DNA from: Anaerolineae bacterium | Lineage (GTDB): Bacteria; Chloroflexota; Anaerolineae; Aggregatilineales; Phototrophicaceae | Assembly (NCBI GenBank): GCA_025055175.1 | Contig: JANWYT010000024.1 | Coordinates: 1-64,000 of the forward strand | Direction: 5' to 3' | DNA length: 64,000 bases | Shown here: positions 16,194 to 23,370 of the stretch, piece by piece | Numbering within the stretch: the first letter of the stretch is position 1 | Layout of the letters: the number at the start of each line of letters is the position of its first letter | Notes under the pieces: generated by a model | Seen by the model: the letters and a program-made list of their open reading frames with translations, nothing else | The model's database searches: none | What the model was told of the DNA's origin: nothing | Made by a program: the position numbers and the translations under genes

Positions 16194-16472
16194 CTATTGG
16201 CCGGCTTCGTATTTGTTGACGATCTCTTCGGCCTTCTTGTATTCGTCGCTAGATGGGTCAGCGGTGTCCAGCACTTTGCTCGCGGCCAGGTATTCCTCTA
16301 GAGTGATGGTCGTCGAAGCGGCGCGCGCCAGCCTGTGGCGTTCGGCCTCCAACCAGACCTTCTCCTCGTCGGTCATGTCACCGTCGGCGGCAATGGCAGC
16401 GGCTACTTCGTCATTGGTCAAGGCCTTCTTCTCGGCCAGCAAAGCTTTTAGCTTGTCGAAGGTCGCGGACAT
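16194..16472 (-). CDS. Small hypothetical helical protein
   Basis: A 92-residue acidic, soluble, helix-rich protein (TFDKLKALLAEKKALTNDE; DGDMTDEEKVWLEAE). DGDMTDEEK resembles half of an EF-hand-like loop, but a second loop is lacking, so calcium binding is only a thought. GAGGG lies ~10 bases before the ATG. It lies between the UbiB-like and VanW genes, with 120 bases upstream and 33 downstream. I do not recognise a family. Confidence 0.65.
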   Translation of the reverse strand: MSATFDKLKALLAEKKALTNDEVAAAIAADGDMTDEEKVWLEAERHRLARAASTTITLEEYLAASKVLDTADPSSDEYKKAEEIVNKYEAGQ

Positions 16473-16592
16473 GGCTTGAATACCCTCTTGTAGTTATGCA
16501 CGAGTCAACGAAGCACGGGCATTGTAACGTACAGAGGGCCGTCTCGTGTAGGGAGATAGCCCTCAGCTCTGCTGCGCGCTGCGCCGCCCTGC

Positions 16593-18704
16593 TCAAGTCT
16601 CTTTGGTCGAAAGCCAACTCATCAGGGCAGCGCCGCTGCTCACATAAAAGAGCATAGCCAAGTTGAAGTCGCCGTTGGTATACAGCAGAGTCGCCGTAAT
16701 CAGCAGGCTACCAAAGATGAAGGCGCGCGTCGTGCGCTTGCCCTGGACTTCTAGGCGCTCTAGCTGGCGGCGGTGCTGCTGGCTGAGCTTGGTCTCAATT
16801 TGCAGCTCTCCGCTCAGCAGCTTCTCCAAGAGCTGTTCGGTGCGACTGGGACGCTGGAAGCGGCGGATGATCTTCTGGACAGACTGGATGAAGGCTTGCG
16901 GGCCGCCCTGAGCCAGCGCTTCGAACGGTTCGCGCACCGTCTTGAGCAGCTCATCCCACAGGTTATCTTCATCGGTGGTGATGAGCTTCTGCACGTTCTC
17001 CTGGATGGTGTCCCAGGGGTTGAACTGCGGGTCAAGGCCCGTCGCCATGCCCGATAGGATGCTGACAGTGCGGCCCAAATAGACGAAATCTTGCGGCACG
17101 CGGAAGGGCATAGCGGCGATCAGATCGCTGAATTCGCGGCCGATGTTGGCCACGACTTCGAAATCCATGCTGGTCATGTCGCTCATGCTCATGCCCCACA
17201 CCTCGTCGAAGACGGCCTGGGTGGCCTCTTCCAGGCGGCGCAGATCGGCGCCAGGCAGCAGGAAGCCCAGTTCTTCGTAGCTCTGGACGAGTTTGTGGGC
17301 GTCGCGGGTGATGACGGCAGCCAGCGTGTTGATGAGAGCTTGGCGAATCTCTGGCGTGAGCGTGCTGGTCATGCCGAAATCGATGAAGATGAGTTCATAG
17401 GGGCGCCCCAGGCGCTCTGGCCCATAGACCTCGCCTTCAGGGACGGGCAGGGGTCGGACGAAGAGGTTGCCAGGGTGCGGGTCGGCGTGGAAGAAGCGCT
17501 CCTCGAAAATCTGCTTCATGTACGTCTTCATCAGACGGTCGGCCACGTCGCGCCGATCGATGCCCGCCTGGGCCAGGGCTTCATAGTCGTCAATCTTGAT
17601 CGACGTGACGTCTTCGATGGTCATCACGTCGTCGGTGCAGAGGGCTTGGTGAACGTGAGGAATGCTCACACCAGGATCGTCGGCGTACATAGCCGCGAAG
17701 CGCAGCGCGTTTTCGGCTTCCTTCACGTAAGAAATTTCTTCTAGCAACACGCGCCCGAATTCTTCGACGATTTGCACCGCGTCGGCGCGTCGGCGCACAA
17801 AGCCGAAGCGCATGGCCACGTGCGCCACGATGAACAGCGCCGTCATGTCGGTGTAGACGATGGCGCGCACGTTGGGGCGCAGCACCTTGACGACGACTCG
17901 CTCGCCCGTGACGAGCTGCGCGCGGTGGACTTGGGCCAGCGACGCAGCGGCGATGGGCTGATGATCGATCCAAGCGAATTGCACCAGCTTGTCGCCGAGT
18001 TCGCGCTCAATGACGGCGCGAATCTGTTCGTAGGGCAAGGTTGGCACGCGGTCTTGCAGGCCGCTCAGCTCAGCGATGACGGCTTCTGGCAAGATGTCGG
18101 CGCGCGTGCTGGCGAATTGGCCAGCCTTGATCTGCACGCCGCCCATGCGGATGGCGAAACGGCGGAATTCGCGAGCATAGCCGACGAAGCGCTGAGCGTT
18201 GGTGCGCGCCACCCAGGCAGGAAAGTACCTAGCGACGGTGATCTGCCAGAAGATGAGCCGTCCAAACAGCCAGAAAGCGAAGGCCAGGGTGTACAAGAAG
18301 CGGACTTGCAGGGCGAGCGTCCTGGGGCGCAGGCGGGCCACTTTGTGTTCGACGGTCTCATCATCAGGAGCATCTGGACGAAGACGTCTGTCGTCGGCTG
18401 ATGAGACAACGCGCGGTGGGGCTTGAATGGGGATGGGGCGGCGCACGCCGACGGCGGGCGCGGGGGCAGGTGGCTCTGAGCTGGGCGGGGGCGGCGCGTC
18501 TTCTGCCGATGGGCGCAAGCCGTTGCTGGAGGGCGCGTTGCCGTTCAGTCCATGCCGCAGGCCGAATCCCAGGCTGTGGGTCATGCCCTCCAGCGGATCA
18601 GCCTGCGCTTCGTGCAGGGTGGCGTGTCCCTCTGCGGCGGCGTCAATCGGCGGAGTCGGCGCGGTAGAAGCGGATGTTGAGGTTGGAGTCGGCGAATTTG
18701 GCAT
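16593..18704 (-). CDS. ABC1/UbiB-type atypical kinase
   Basis: A 703-residue member of the ABC1/AarF/UbiB/COQ8 family, ancient kinase-like ATPases tied to quinone and lipid metabolism. The first ~100 residues are Ser/Thr/Pro-rich and disordered. The KxGQ motif appears in MGGVQIKAGQFASTRADILP, the Ala-rich loop in PIAAASLAQVHRAQL, the Lys in VVVKVLRPNV, the catalytic segment in HADPHPGNLF, and the metal Asp in IFIDFGMTSTLT. Two hydrophobic helices close the protein (TRAFIFGSLLITATLLYT, LAMLFYVSSGAALMSWL), a membrane anchor common in this family. The chosen ATG lies 62 bases inside the ArsA gene; an in-frame ATG at 18584 would avoid the overlap but has poor Shine-Dalgarno spacing. Confidence 0.9.
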   Translation of the reverse strand: MPNSPTPTSTSASTAPTPPIDAAAEGHATLHEAQADPLEGMTHSLGFGLRHGLNGNAPSSNGLRPSAEDAPPPPSSEPPAPAPAVGVRRPIPIQAPPRVVSSADDRRLRPDAPDDETVEHKVARLRPRTLALQVRFLYTLAFAFWLFGRLIFWQITVARYFPAWVARTNAQRFVGYAREFRRFAIRMGGVQIKAGQFASTRADILPEAVIAELSGLQDRVPTLPYEQIRAVIERELGDKLVQFAWIDHQPIAAASLAQVHRAQLVTGERVVVKVLRPNVRAIVYTDMTALFIVAHVAMRFGFVRRRADAVQIVEEFGRVLLEEISYVKEAENALRFAAMYADDPGVSIPHVHQALCTDDVMTIEDVTSIKIDDYEALAQAGIDRRDVADRLMKTYMKQIFEERFFHADPHPGNLFVRPLPVPEGEVYGPERLGRPYELIFIDFGMTSTLTPEIRQALINTLAAVITRDAHKLVQSYEELGFLLPGADLRRLEEATQAVFDEVWGMSMSDMTSMDFEVVANIGREFSDLIAAMPFRVPQDFVYLGRTVSILSGMATGLDPQFNPWDTIQENVQKLITTDEDNLWDELLKTVREPFEALAQGGPQAFIQSVQKIIRRFQRPSRTEQLLEKLLSGELQIETKLSQQHRRQLERLEVQGKRTTRAFIFGSLLITATLLYTNGDFNLAMLFYVSSGAALMSWLSTKET

Positions 18705-19830
18705 CAGCTATCTCAAGATCGTGCAGCGTGTGGGGCAGGACGATGTTGCGACGGTACGGGCCGACGCGCAGCGTGATCTCATCGCGCGAGCGGTATAGCT
18801 CCACGTCGTTCTTGTCGGCGAAGCCCAGCGGGACGCGCAGGACGTATTCACCGCTGTCCCCCAGGCTCTCAATCTTGTGAGTGACGCCGTTGAACATGCG
18901 CTCGGCTGGGTTGCGCTCCCCGTAGAGGTGGTCGGCCAGACGGCGCAGGCTGTCTAGGCCGCCCACTTCGTCGCTGAACATAGGGGCGCGCAGCATAGGC
19001 AGTTGGCCGAAGGCTTCGCCGATGAAGTCCAGGTTCTCGCGCTGGCGTTCCTTGCGCACGCTGAAATAGGGATCGGTCACGTCGTCCGGGATGACGCGAT
19101 TGACCAGGATAGCATCGGTGGCATAGCCATAGAGGTTGAGGTAGGTGTAGGTGCGCTGCGTCTCTTTGATGACCATGCGCTCTGGGTTGACGACGAGGCG
19201 CACACTGGAGATTTCAGGGTTGGTCAACAGCTCGCGCACGCGGTCGAGCGTGTCGAACAATTCGCGCACCTGCTGCCAGGCGTCGTCGTCTGGCACGGCG
19301 TCGCTGCGGCGCAGCACGCGGTTGATTGGGCGGATGACTTTGGCCACGCCCTGGGTGATGGTCAGAATGCGGTCAAACCACCAGCGGGTCACATCGGGCA
19401 AGCTGAGCAGACGCAGCGTCTCGGCGGTGGGGGCGGCATCGACCACCAGCACGTCGTACTTGGCCAGGTCGAAGTAGTGGTTGATCCAGAGCAGGTGCGC
19501 GCCCTCTTCCAGGCCAGGCAGGATGGTGACTTCTTCCGCCACGATGTCTTCGACGCCGCGCTTGCTGAACAGGGCGATCATGTACTTCTGGACGCGCCCC
19601 CAATATTTGTCCATCGAATAGCGAGCGTCGACTTCTTGCGCCCACAAATTGGGCAGAATCTCCTGCGGCTCTGGGCCGAGCTGGCGTTCGAGCGAGTCGC
19701 CCAGGCTGTGGGCGGTATCGGTGCTGATGACGATGGTTTTTAGACCCATTTCGGCGCAGCGCAGGGCCGTAGCCGCTGAGATACTGGTCTTGCCAACGCC
19801 GCCTTTGCCGGTGTGTACGATCACGCGCAT
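18643..19830 (-). CDS. ArsA/GET3-type ATPase with C-terminal HSP20-like domain
   Basis: A 395-residue deviant-Walker P-loop ATPase (GKGGVGKTS, residues 8-16; switch I STDTAHSLGDSL; VLVVDAAPTAETLRLL). Around residues 315-390 is an ArsA_HSP20-like beta-sandwich (GEYVLRVPLGFADKNDVEL; LRVGPYRRNIVLP). The cysteine triad that binds arsenite in true ArsA is missing; the only Cys is near the N-terminus. A role in membrane-protein targeting (GET3-like) or lipid-related work is more likely than arsenic efflux, and this is inference. The following UbiB-like gene starts within its last codons, suggesting tight coupling. A 410-base gap lies upstream. Confidence 0.88.
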   Translation of the reverse strand: MRVIVHTGKGGVGKTSISAATALRCAEMGLKTIVISTDTAHSLGDSLERQLGPEPQEILPNLWAQEVDARYSMDKYWGRVQKYMIALFSKRGVEDIVAEEVTILPGLEEGAHLLWINHYFDLAKYDVLVVDAAPTAETLRLLSLPDVTRWWFDRILTITQGVAKVIRPINRVLRRSDAVPDDDAWQQVRELFDTLDRVRELLTNPEISSVRLVVNPERMVIKETQRTYTYLNLYGYATDAILVNRVIPDDVTDPYFSVRKERQRENLDFIGEAFGQLPMLRAPMFSDEVGGLDSLRRLADHLYGERNPAERMFNGVTHKIESLGDSGEYVLRVPLGFADKNDVELYRSRDEITLRVGPYRRNIVLPHTLHDLEIADAKFADSNLNIRFYRADSAD

Positions 19831-20240
19831 GGTGCTATTCCTACCTCATGGTACTCCGTGGGGGTGGGCAGCAGCGCCGCCCAACATGCTGACGTTACTC
19901 GTTGCGTATACGTCATTATGCCGAAAAAGTGACATTTTTGCGCGTCCTTTTCGGTGTAAGATAAGCGTAGGCTGCGAATTTCTCATCCGCCGACGAGCCT
20001 TGTCATCGGCGTAGAACGGCCATGTGGAGTCGTAGGTCAGAAGGCGCCCTCGGAAATGCCTTCGCTCGCCAAACTTGCATTTAAGCCTCGCAGGGCTGTC
20101 TTGACCTGGCCAGAGACGCTGCCTACGACCAACGTCCCCATATTGAAGAGGTGAGCAACTGCCAGCGCCGCTTTGAAGCCGTGCCAAGACGCTGGCAGGC
20201 GACCTGAGCTGAAACCGTGTGCCTGAGTGGAGAAGACAGC
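19831..20240. other. 410-base intergenic region between divergent genes
   Basis: It should hold the promoters of the ArsA operon (minus) and the small membrane protein (plus). The part at 19886-19920 contains tgacgtta and tatacgtca, a near-inverted repeat. The 20159-20198 stretch has a long-armed inverted repeat (listed separately). A minus-strand frame ending at 20037 reads like a short protein tail (NMGTLVVGSVSGQVKTAL) but lacks a credible start. I found no match to 6S, SRP, tmRNA or RNase P signatures. Confidence 0.5.
20159..20198. repeat. Inverted repeat with 9-bp arms upstream of a small membrane protein gene
   Basis: CTGCCAGCG (20159-20167) and CGCTGGCAG (20190-20198) are perfectly complementary, with 22 bases between. 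It ends 42 bases before the next start codon. It could be a 5' UTR hairpin or the end of an unseen transcript. Confidence 0.4.
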
Positions 20241-20480
20241 ATGAACGACGACTACAACACCTGGAATCAACTGGCCCCGTTGGGGCTGCTGCTGGTGGGC
20301 CTGGGCTTATCGCTGGTGGGCAACGCCACCCTGGCCAAAGGACGCGGCAAGCCCTGGGTGCTACAAGGCACACTGGGCCTCATTTGCTTTAATGCGGGCC
20401 TAGCCCTCTTCGGCGAGTCGGTCAAGGCGCGCGCCCACTACGAAGCAGAGTTGCGGCGACGCACGCACGGGCAGGCCTAG
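20241..20480 (+). CDS. Small membrane protein
   Basis: A 79-residue protein with two hydrophobic helices (LAPLGLLLVGLGLSLVGNA and LQGTLGLICFNAGLALFG) and a short charged tail (ARAHYEAELRRRTHG). GGAG lies about 8 bases before the ATG. An in-frame GTG at 20217 is less likely. No family is recognised. Its stop overlaps that of the convergent lipoprotein gene by 4 bases. Confidence 0.65.
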   Translation: MNDDYNTWNQLAPLGLLLVGLGLSLVGNATLAKGRGKPWVLQGTLGLICFNAGLALFGESVKARAHYEAELRRRTHGQA

Positions 20481-21361
20481 CCGCCTTGCGCTGGCAACGC
20501 TGAAGCAGCGGTGGGCCTGACCAGCGGACTGAAAGGCGTGGGCAGCTCATCGGGGCGTGGCGGATTGAACGTACCTAGCAGGCGGCCATCAGCGCTGAAG
20601 GCATAAATCTGGCCGCTGCTGAGGTTGTACAGGAACGTACCACCCTCCATGCGCTGAATGCCCAGCGAAATGCCGATTGCTTCCGTCTGGGGCGCGCCCA
20701 GGGCCAGGCGCAGCGCTTCCACGCCGGCCCACAACGACCCGATATCGCCCTGGGGGATGATGGCTCCTGGGCCGAGCAGCGGAGCAGGGTTCAACGCAGG
20801 CGGCGCTTCCTGTATCCAAACGCGCCGCTGACCTGGAGCGATAGCCCAGACGCTGCGGGTGCTAGGATCGTCATACATGACGCCGCGCTCAAAGATTTGG
20901 GCGCTGCCCTGCCAGCCATAAGCCGCCTGGATGGGACAGGCTAGCTCGCGGCTCAGGTCGGGGTTGCGCTGCCATAGGCGCAGATAGTTAGGATCGATGG
21001 GCGTTTGGCAGGTGAACTCAGCCGTCGGCTCGCCGCTCAGATTAGCGAACAGTGGCGCGCGCGCCGGCACGAACCCTCCGTCAAGTTCCGCGCGGCCAAT
21101 GAACAGGCCCACATAAGCGGTGGGGCTGGGCGTGATCGTGGGCGTGGGCGGCGTCGGCGTCGGCGAGATGGCGGCTTGGGTAGCGCGCAGCTCATCGGCG
21201 TTGGGCGTAGGCGAGATGAAGGCCGTCGCCAGGCTGCGCACCTGAGCGATGGGCGTCGAAGGCAGCTGGGCTGCCTCTTGGCAGGCGGACAGGAGCGCCA
21301 GCAACAGCGCCAAACAGTGGATAGGCTTCACAGGGATCGTCGATAGCGGCACAGATGACAT
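20477..21361 (-). CDS. Predicted lipoprotein of unknown function
   Basis: A 294-residue exported protein. The signal peptide IHCLALLLALLSAC ends in a lipobox-like L-S-A-C, so Cys27 or nearby should be lipidated. A Thr/Pro-rich linker (SPTPTPPTPTITPSPT) follows, then a ~180-residue globular region. Near residues 110-150 two Cys (EFTCQTP, ELACPIQ) may form a disulfide. The region ends PEWGT-like beta strands (TFLYNLSSGQIYAFSADG, GRLLGTFNPP). I recognise no family. The ATG at 21361 directly precedes the signal peptide; an in-frame start at 21436 would put 25 polar residues before it. LCP-like or sensor roles cannot be claimed. Confidence 0.7.
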   Translation of the reverse strand: MSSVPLSTIPVKPIHCLALLLALLSACQEAAQLPSTPIAQVRSLATAFISPTPNADELRATQAAISPTPTPPTPTITPSPTAYVGLFIGRAELDGGFVPARAPLFANLSGEPTAEFTCQTPIDPNYLRLWQRNPDLSRELACPIQAAYGWQGSAQIFERGVMYDDPSTRSVWAIAPGQRRVWIQEAPPALNPAPLLGPGAIIPQGDIGSLWAGVEALRLALGAPQTEAIGISLGIQRMEGGTFLYNLSSGQIYAFSADGRLLGTFNPPRPDELPTPFSPLVRPTAASALPAQGG

Positions 21362-21443
21362 AGGACGATTGTACCAGATTTTTCTCTCGCGCCCTGGCAT
21401 TACAAGTTCCAAACAAAAGCCATATCTCCGCCCCAATTTGTAA

Positions 21444-21458
21444 ATTCTGGATCAGAAT
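21444..21458. promoter_or_regulatory. Inverted repeat ATTCTG-GAT-CAGAAT in a divergent promoter region
   Basis: A perfect 6-bp-arm inverted repeat between the lipoprotein gene (start at 21361, minus) and the 66-residue gene (start at 21566, plus). A TAGAAT, a possible plus-strand -10, lies about 50 bases further on at 21504-21509. It may be an operator, but 6-bp arms arise by chance fairly often. Confidence 0.3.
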
Positions 21459-21565
21459 GCTGTTAAAGCAGCGCTTCTTTCCTGCGCTTTGTCGTGTACC
21501 TGGGTAGAATACAGGCAGTCACGTAGAAGTACGAAAGGCATCGGGCGCGTCTCTGCCCAATCCCT

Positions 21566-21766
21566 ATGAGCGATCTCAAAATTAAGGACTTGACGGTCAG
21601 CCAACTGCAAACCCTCATCCGCCAAACCGTCCACGAAGCGGTCGCCGAGGCCATGCTAGAGCTGAGCTTGGCCACTATCGACGAGCCACGCATGCCGCTG
21701 GAAGCAGAGATGCTGGAGTATCTGCGCTCTTTACCCGTGAGTTTCGTCACTCCACATGACGACTGA
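21566..21766 (+). CDS. Small hypothetical protein (antitoxin-like size)
   Basis: A 66-residue acidic helical protein. The first half (IKDLTVSQLQTLIRQTVHEAVAEAM) resembles short proteins that in other genomes precede RelE/ParE toxins, but no toxin gene follows here; the next gene is a glycosyltransferase 24 bases on. It could be an orphan antitoxin-like protein or a small structural protein. No membrane segment is present. Confidence 0.6.
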   Translation: MSDLKIKDLTVSQLQTLIRQTVHEAVAEAMLELSLATIDEPRMPLEAEMLEYLRSLPVSFVTPHDD

Positions 21767-21790
21767 GCCGCCACACCGGCTTCCCGCCGC

Positions 21791-22501
21791 ATGAATCGCG
21801 CCGATACCCTAATCATCCTGCCGGCCTACAACGAGGCAGCCAACATCGTGCGCACCCTGCGCGCCTTGCACGAAGCGCTGCCTAGCGCCGACTTGCTGGT
21901 CGTCAACGACGGCTCAGAGGACGACACCGGCGCGCTGGCCGAGGCTGCAGGCGCAACGGTGTTACACCTGCCCTACAACCTGGGGATTGGAGCGGGCGTG
22001 CAGACGGGCTTCTTGTATGCACAGCGTCAGGGCTACGCCGTCGTGGCCCGCAACGATGGCGACGGCCAGCACGCCCCAGCTGGCCTGACTAGCCTGCTAG
22101 AACGCCTGGCGCGCGGCGACGTTGACATGGTCATCGGCTCGCGCTTCTTGGGGGATGACTACGGCACGCCGCTGGCGCGCCGCTTGGGCATTGGCCTTTT
22201 GTCTAGGCTGATAAGCGGCATCGTTGGCCAGACGATCACCGATCCCACCAGCGGCTACGCCGCCTTCAATCGGCGCGCCATCGACCTGTTCGCTCGCGTC
22301 TATCCACACGACTATCCAGAGCCAGAAGCCATCGTCATCGCTCATCGCAGCGGCCTACGCTTGTGTGAGATTCCCGTCACCATGCGCAAGCGCGAAGGCG
22401 GACGCAGCAGCATTACCGCCCTGCGCAGCGCCTACTACATGCTGAAGGTGACGCTGGCCATCCTCATCAATCTGCTGCGCAGGCCCTATCGCGCCACCTG
22501 A
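21791..22501 (+). CDS. GT2-family glycosyltransferase (dolichol/undecaprenyl-phosphate sugar synthase type)
   Basis: A 236-residue inverting GT-A enzyme. It has ILPAYNEAANI, VVNDGSEDDTG, NLGIGAGVQTGF, the DxD-type metal site in RNDGDGQHAP, IGSRFLGD, TDPTSGYAAFNRRAI and EIPVTMRKREGGRSSI. These are characteristic of dolichyl-phosphate mannose/glucose synthase-like enzymes that load a sugar on a polyprenyl phosphate. The C-terminus has one hydrophobic stretch (MLKVTLAILINLL), probably a membrane-associating helix. It starts 24 bases after the small gene and is followed by map after 34 bases. Confidence 0.9.
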   Translation: MNRADTLIILPAYNEAANIVRTLRALHEALPSADLLVVNDGSEDDTGALAEAAGATVLHLPYNLGIGAGVQTGFLYAQRQGYAVVARNDGDGQHAPAGLTSLLERLARGDVDMVIGSRFLGDDYGTPLARRLGIGLLSRLISGIVGQTITDPTSGYAAFNRRAIDLFARVYPHDYPEPEAIVIAHRSGLRLCEIPVTMRKREGGRSSITALRSAYYMLKVTLAILINLLRRPYRAT

Positions 22502-22535
22502 GCCAACCCACGTCACCCCCTGCGAGAAAGACGCC

Positions 22536-23294
22536 ATGCTCTGCACCGACAAACGCGACAGGGAAGGGATCATGCGCATCGGACGCATTTGTGGCCTGGC
22601 TCTCCAGCATATGCTGGCCCACGTCCAGCCGGGCATCAGCACGCTGGAACTAGACGAGATTGGCGCGACCTTCTTACGTCAGCACCGCGCCATCAGCGCC
22701 CCGAAGAAAGCCTACAACTTCCCCTCGTGGACGTGCATCAGCGTCAACGACGAAGTGGCGCATGGCGTTCCCAGCCACAAGCGCATTGTCCAGGCAGGCG
22801 ATGTGGTCAACATCGACGTGTCAGCAGTGCTAGATGGCTATTGGGCCGACACTGGCGCCACTGTGCTAGTGCCGCCTGCCAAGCCCGCCCACGTAGCGCT
22901 GTGCCAAGCGACGATCAACGCGCTGCACAGCGCCATCGCCAGCGCTAGAGCCGGCGTCCCCGTCTACGAGATAGGCCGCACTATTGAAGCCCACGCTAAG
23001 CGCGGCGGCTACCGCGTCTTCCGCGAGTTGGGGGGGCATGGGGTGGGCCGCCACATCCACGAAGACCCCAACGTTTACAACTACTTCACTCGCCAGGTCA
23101 GCGATAGGCTGGTCAATGGCCTGGTGCTGACCGTTGAGCCGTTCTTCAACCTGGGTCGCGGCAGGCTGTACACTGCCAAAGATAAATGGACGCTCAAGAG
23201 CGTAGACCGCAGCATCAGCGCTCAATACGAACATACGATCATCATCCAGGACGACAAGCCCATCTTGTGTACCCAAGTCGAAGGCGGGCATTGA
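22536..23294 (+). CDS. map: Type I methionine aminopeptidase
   Basis: Removes the initiator methionine from nascent proteins. The 'pita-bread' fold is 252 residues long. The five metal ligands are present: Asp94 (VNIDVSA), Asp105 (YWADTGA), His168 (GGHGVGR), Glu201 (TVEPFF) and Glu232 (QYEHTI). The substrate-binding His is in VAHGVPS. There is no N-terminal zinc-finger or SH3-binding extension. The usual secY-adk-map-infA context is absent, which suggests an additional or relocated copy. It lies close behind the GT2 gene. Confidence 0.93.
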   Translation: MLCTDKRDREGIMRIGRICGLALQHMLAHVQPGISTLELDEIGATFLRQHRAISAPKKAYNFPSWTCISVNDEVAHGVPSHKRIVQAGDVVNIDVSAVLDGYWADTGATVLVPPAKPAHVALCQATINALHSAIASARAGVPVYEIGRTIEAHAKRGGYRVFRELGGHGVGRHIHEDPNVYNYFTRQVSDRLVNGLVLTVEPFFNLGRGRLYTAKDKWTLKSVDRSISAQYEHTIIIQDDKPILCTQVEGGH

Positions 23295-23326
23295 AACCTT
23301 TTCATCTAGCGTTCATGCCCTGGGCT

Positions 23327-23332
23327 TAGAAT
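23327..23332 (+). promoter_or_regulatory. Candidate -10 (TAGAAT) for the GH5 gene
   Basis: TAGAAT lies 38 bases upstream of the start codon in the 76-base gap after map. No convincing -35 is visible. Confidence 0.3.
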
Positions 23333-23370
23333 GGACGCCGTCACTGTAGACAGGGCGGGAGCATAGCACG

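Noticed and set aside
17091-17744. 217-codon plus-strand frame opposite the UbiB-like gene
   Set aside because: Antisense shadow; the minus-strand gene has all ABC1/UbiB motifs.
19003-19743. 246-codon plus-strand frame opposite the ArsA-like gene
   Set aside because: Antisense to a gene with an intact P-loop. No family resemblance and no ribosome-binding site.
18643-19830. Arsenical pump ATPase (arsenic resistance)
   Set aside because: Arsenite-binding cysteines are absent, the protein has a single ATPase half with an HSP20-like tail, and no arsB, arsC or arsR is nearby.
21566-21766. Toxin-antitoxin module
   Set aside because: Only an antitoxin-like small protein is present. The next gene is a glycosyltransferase, not a toxin.
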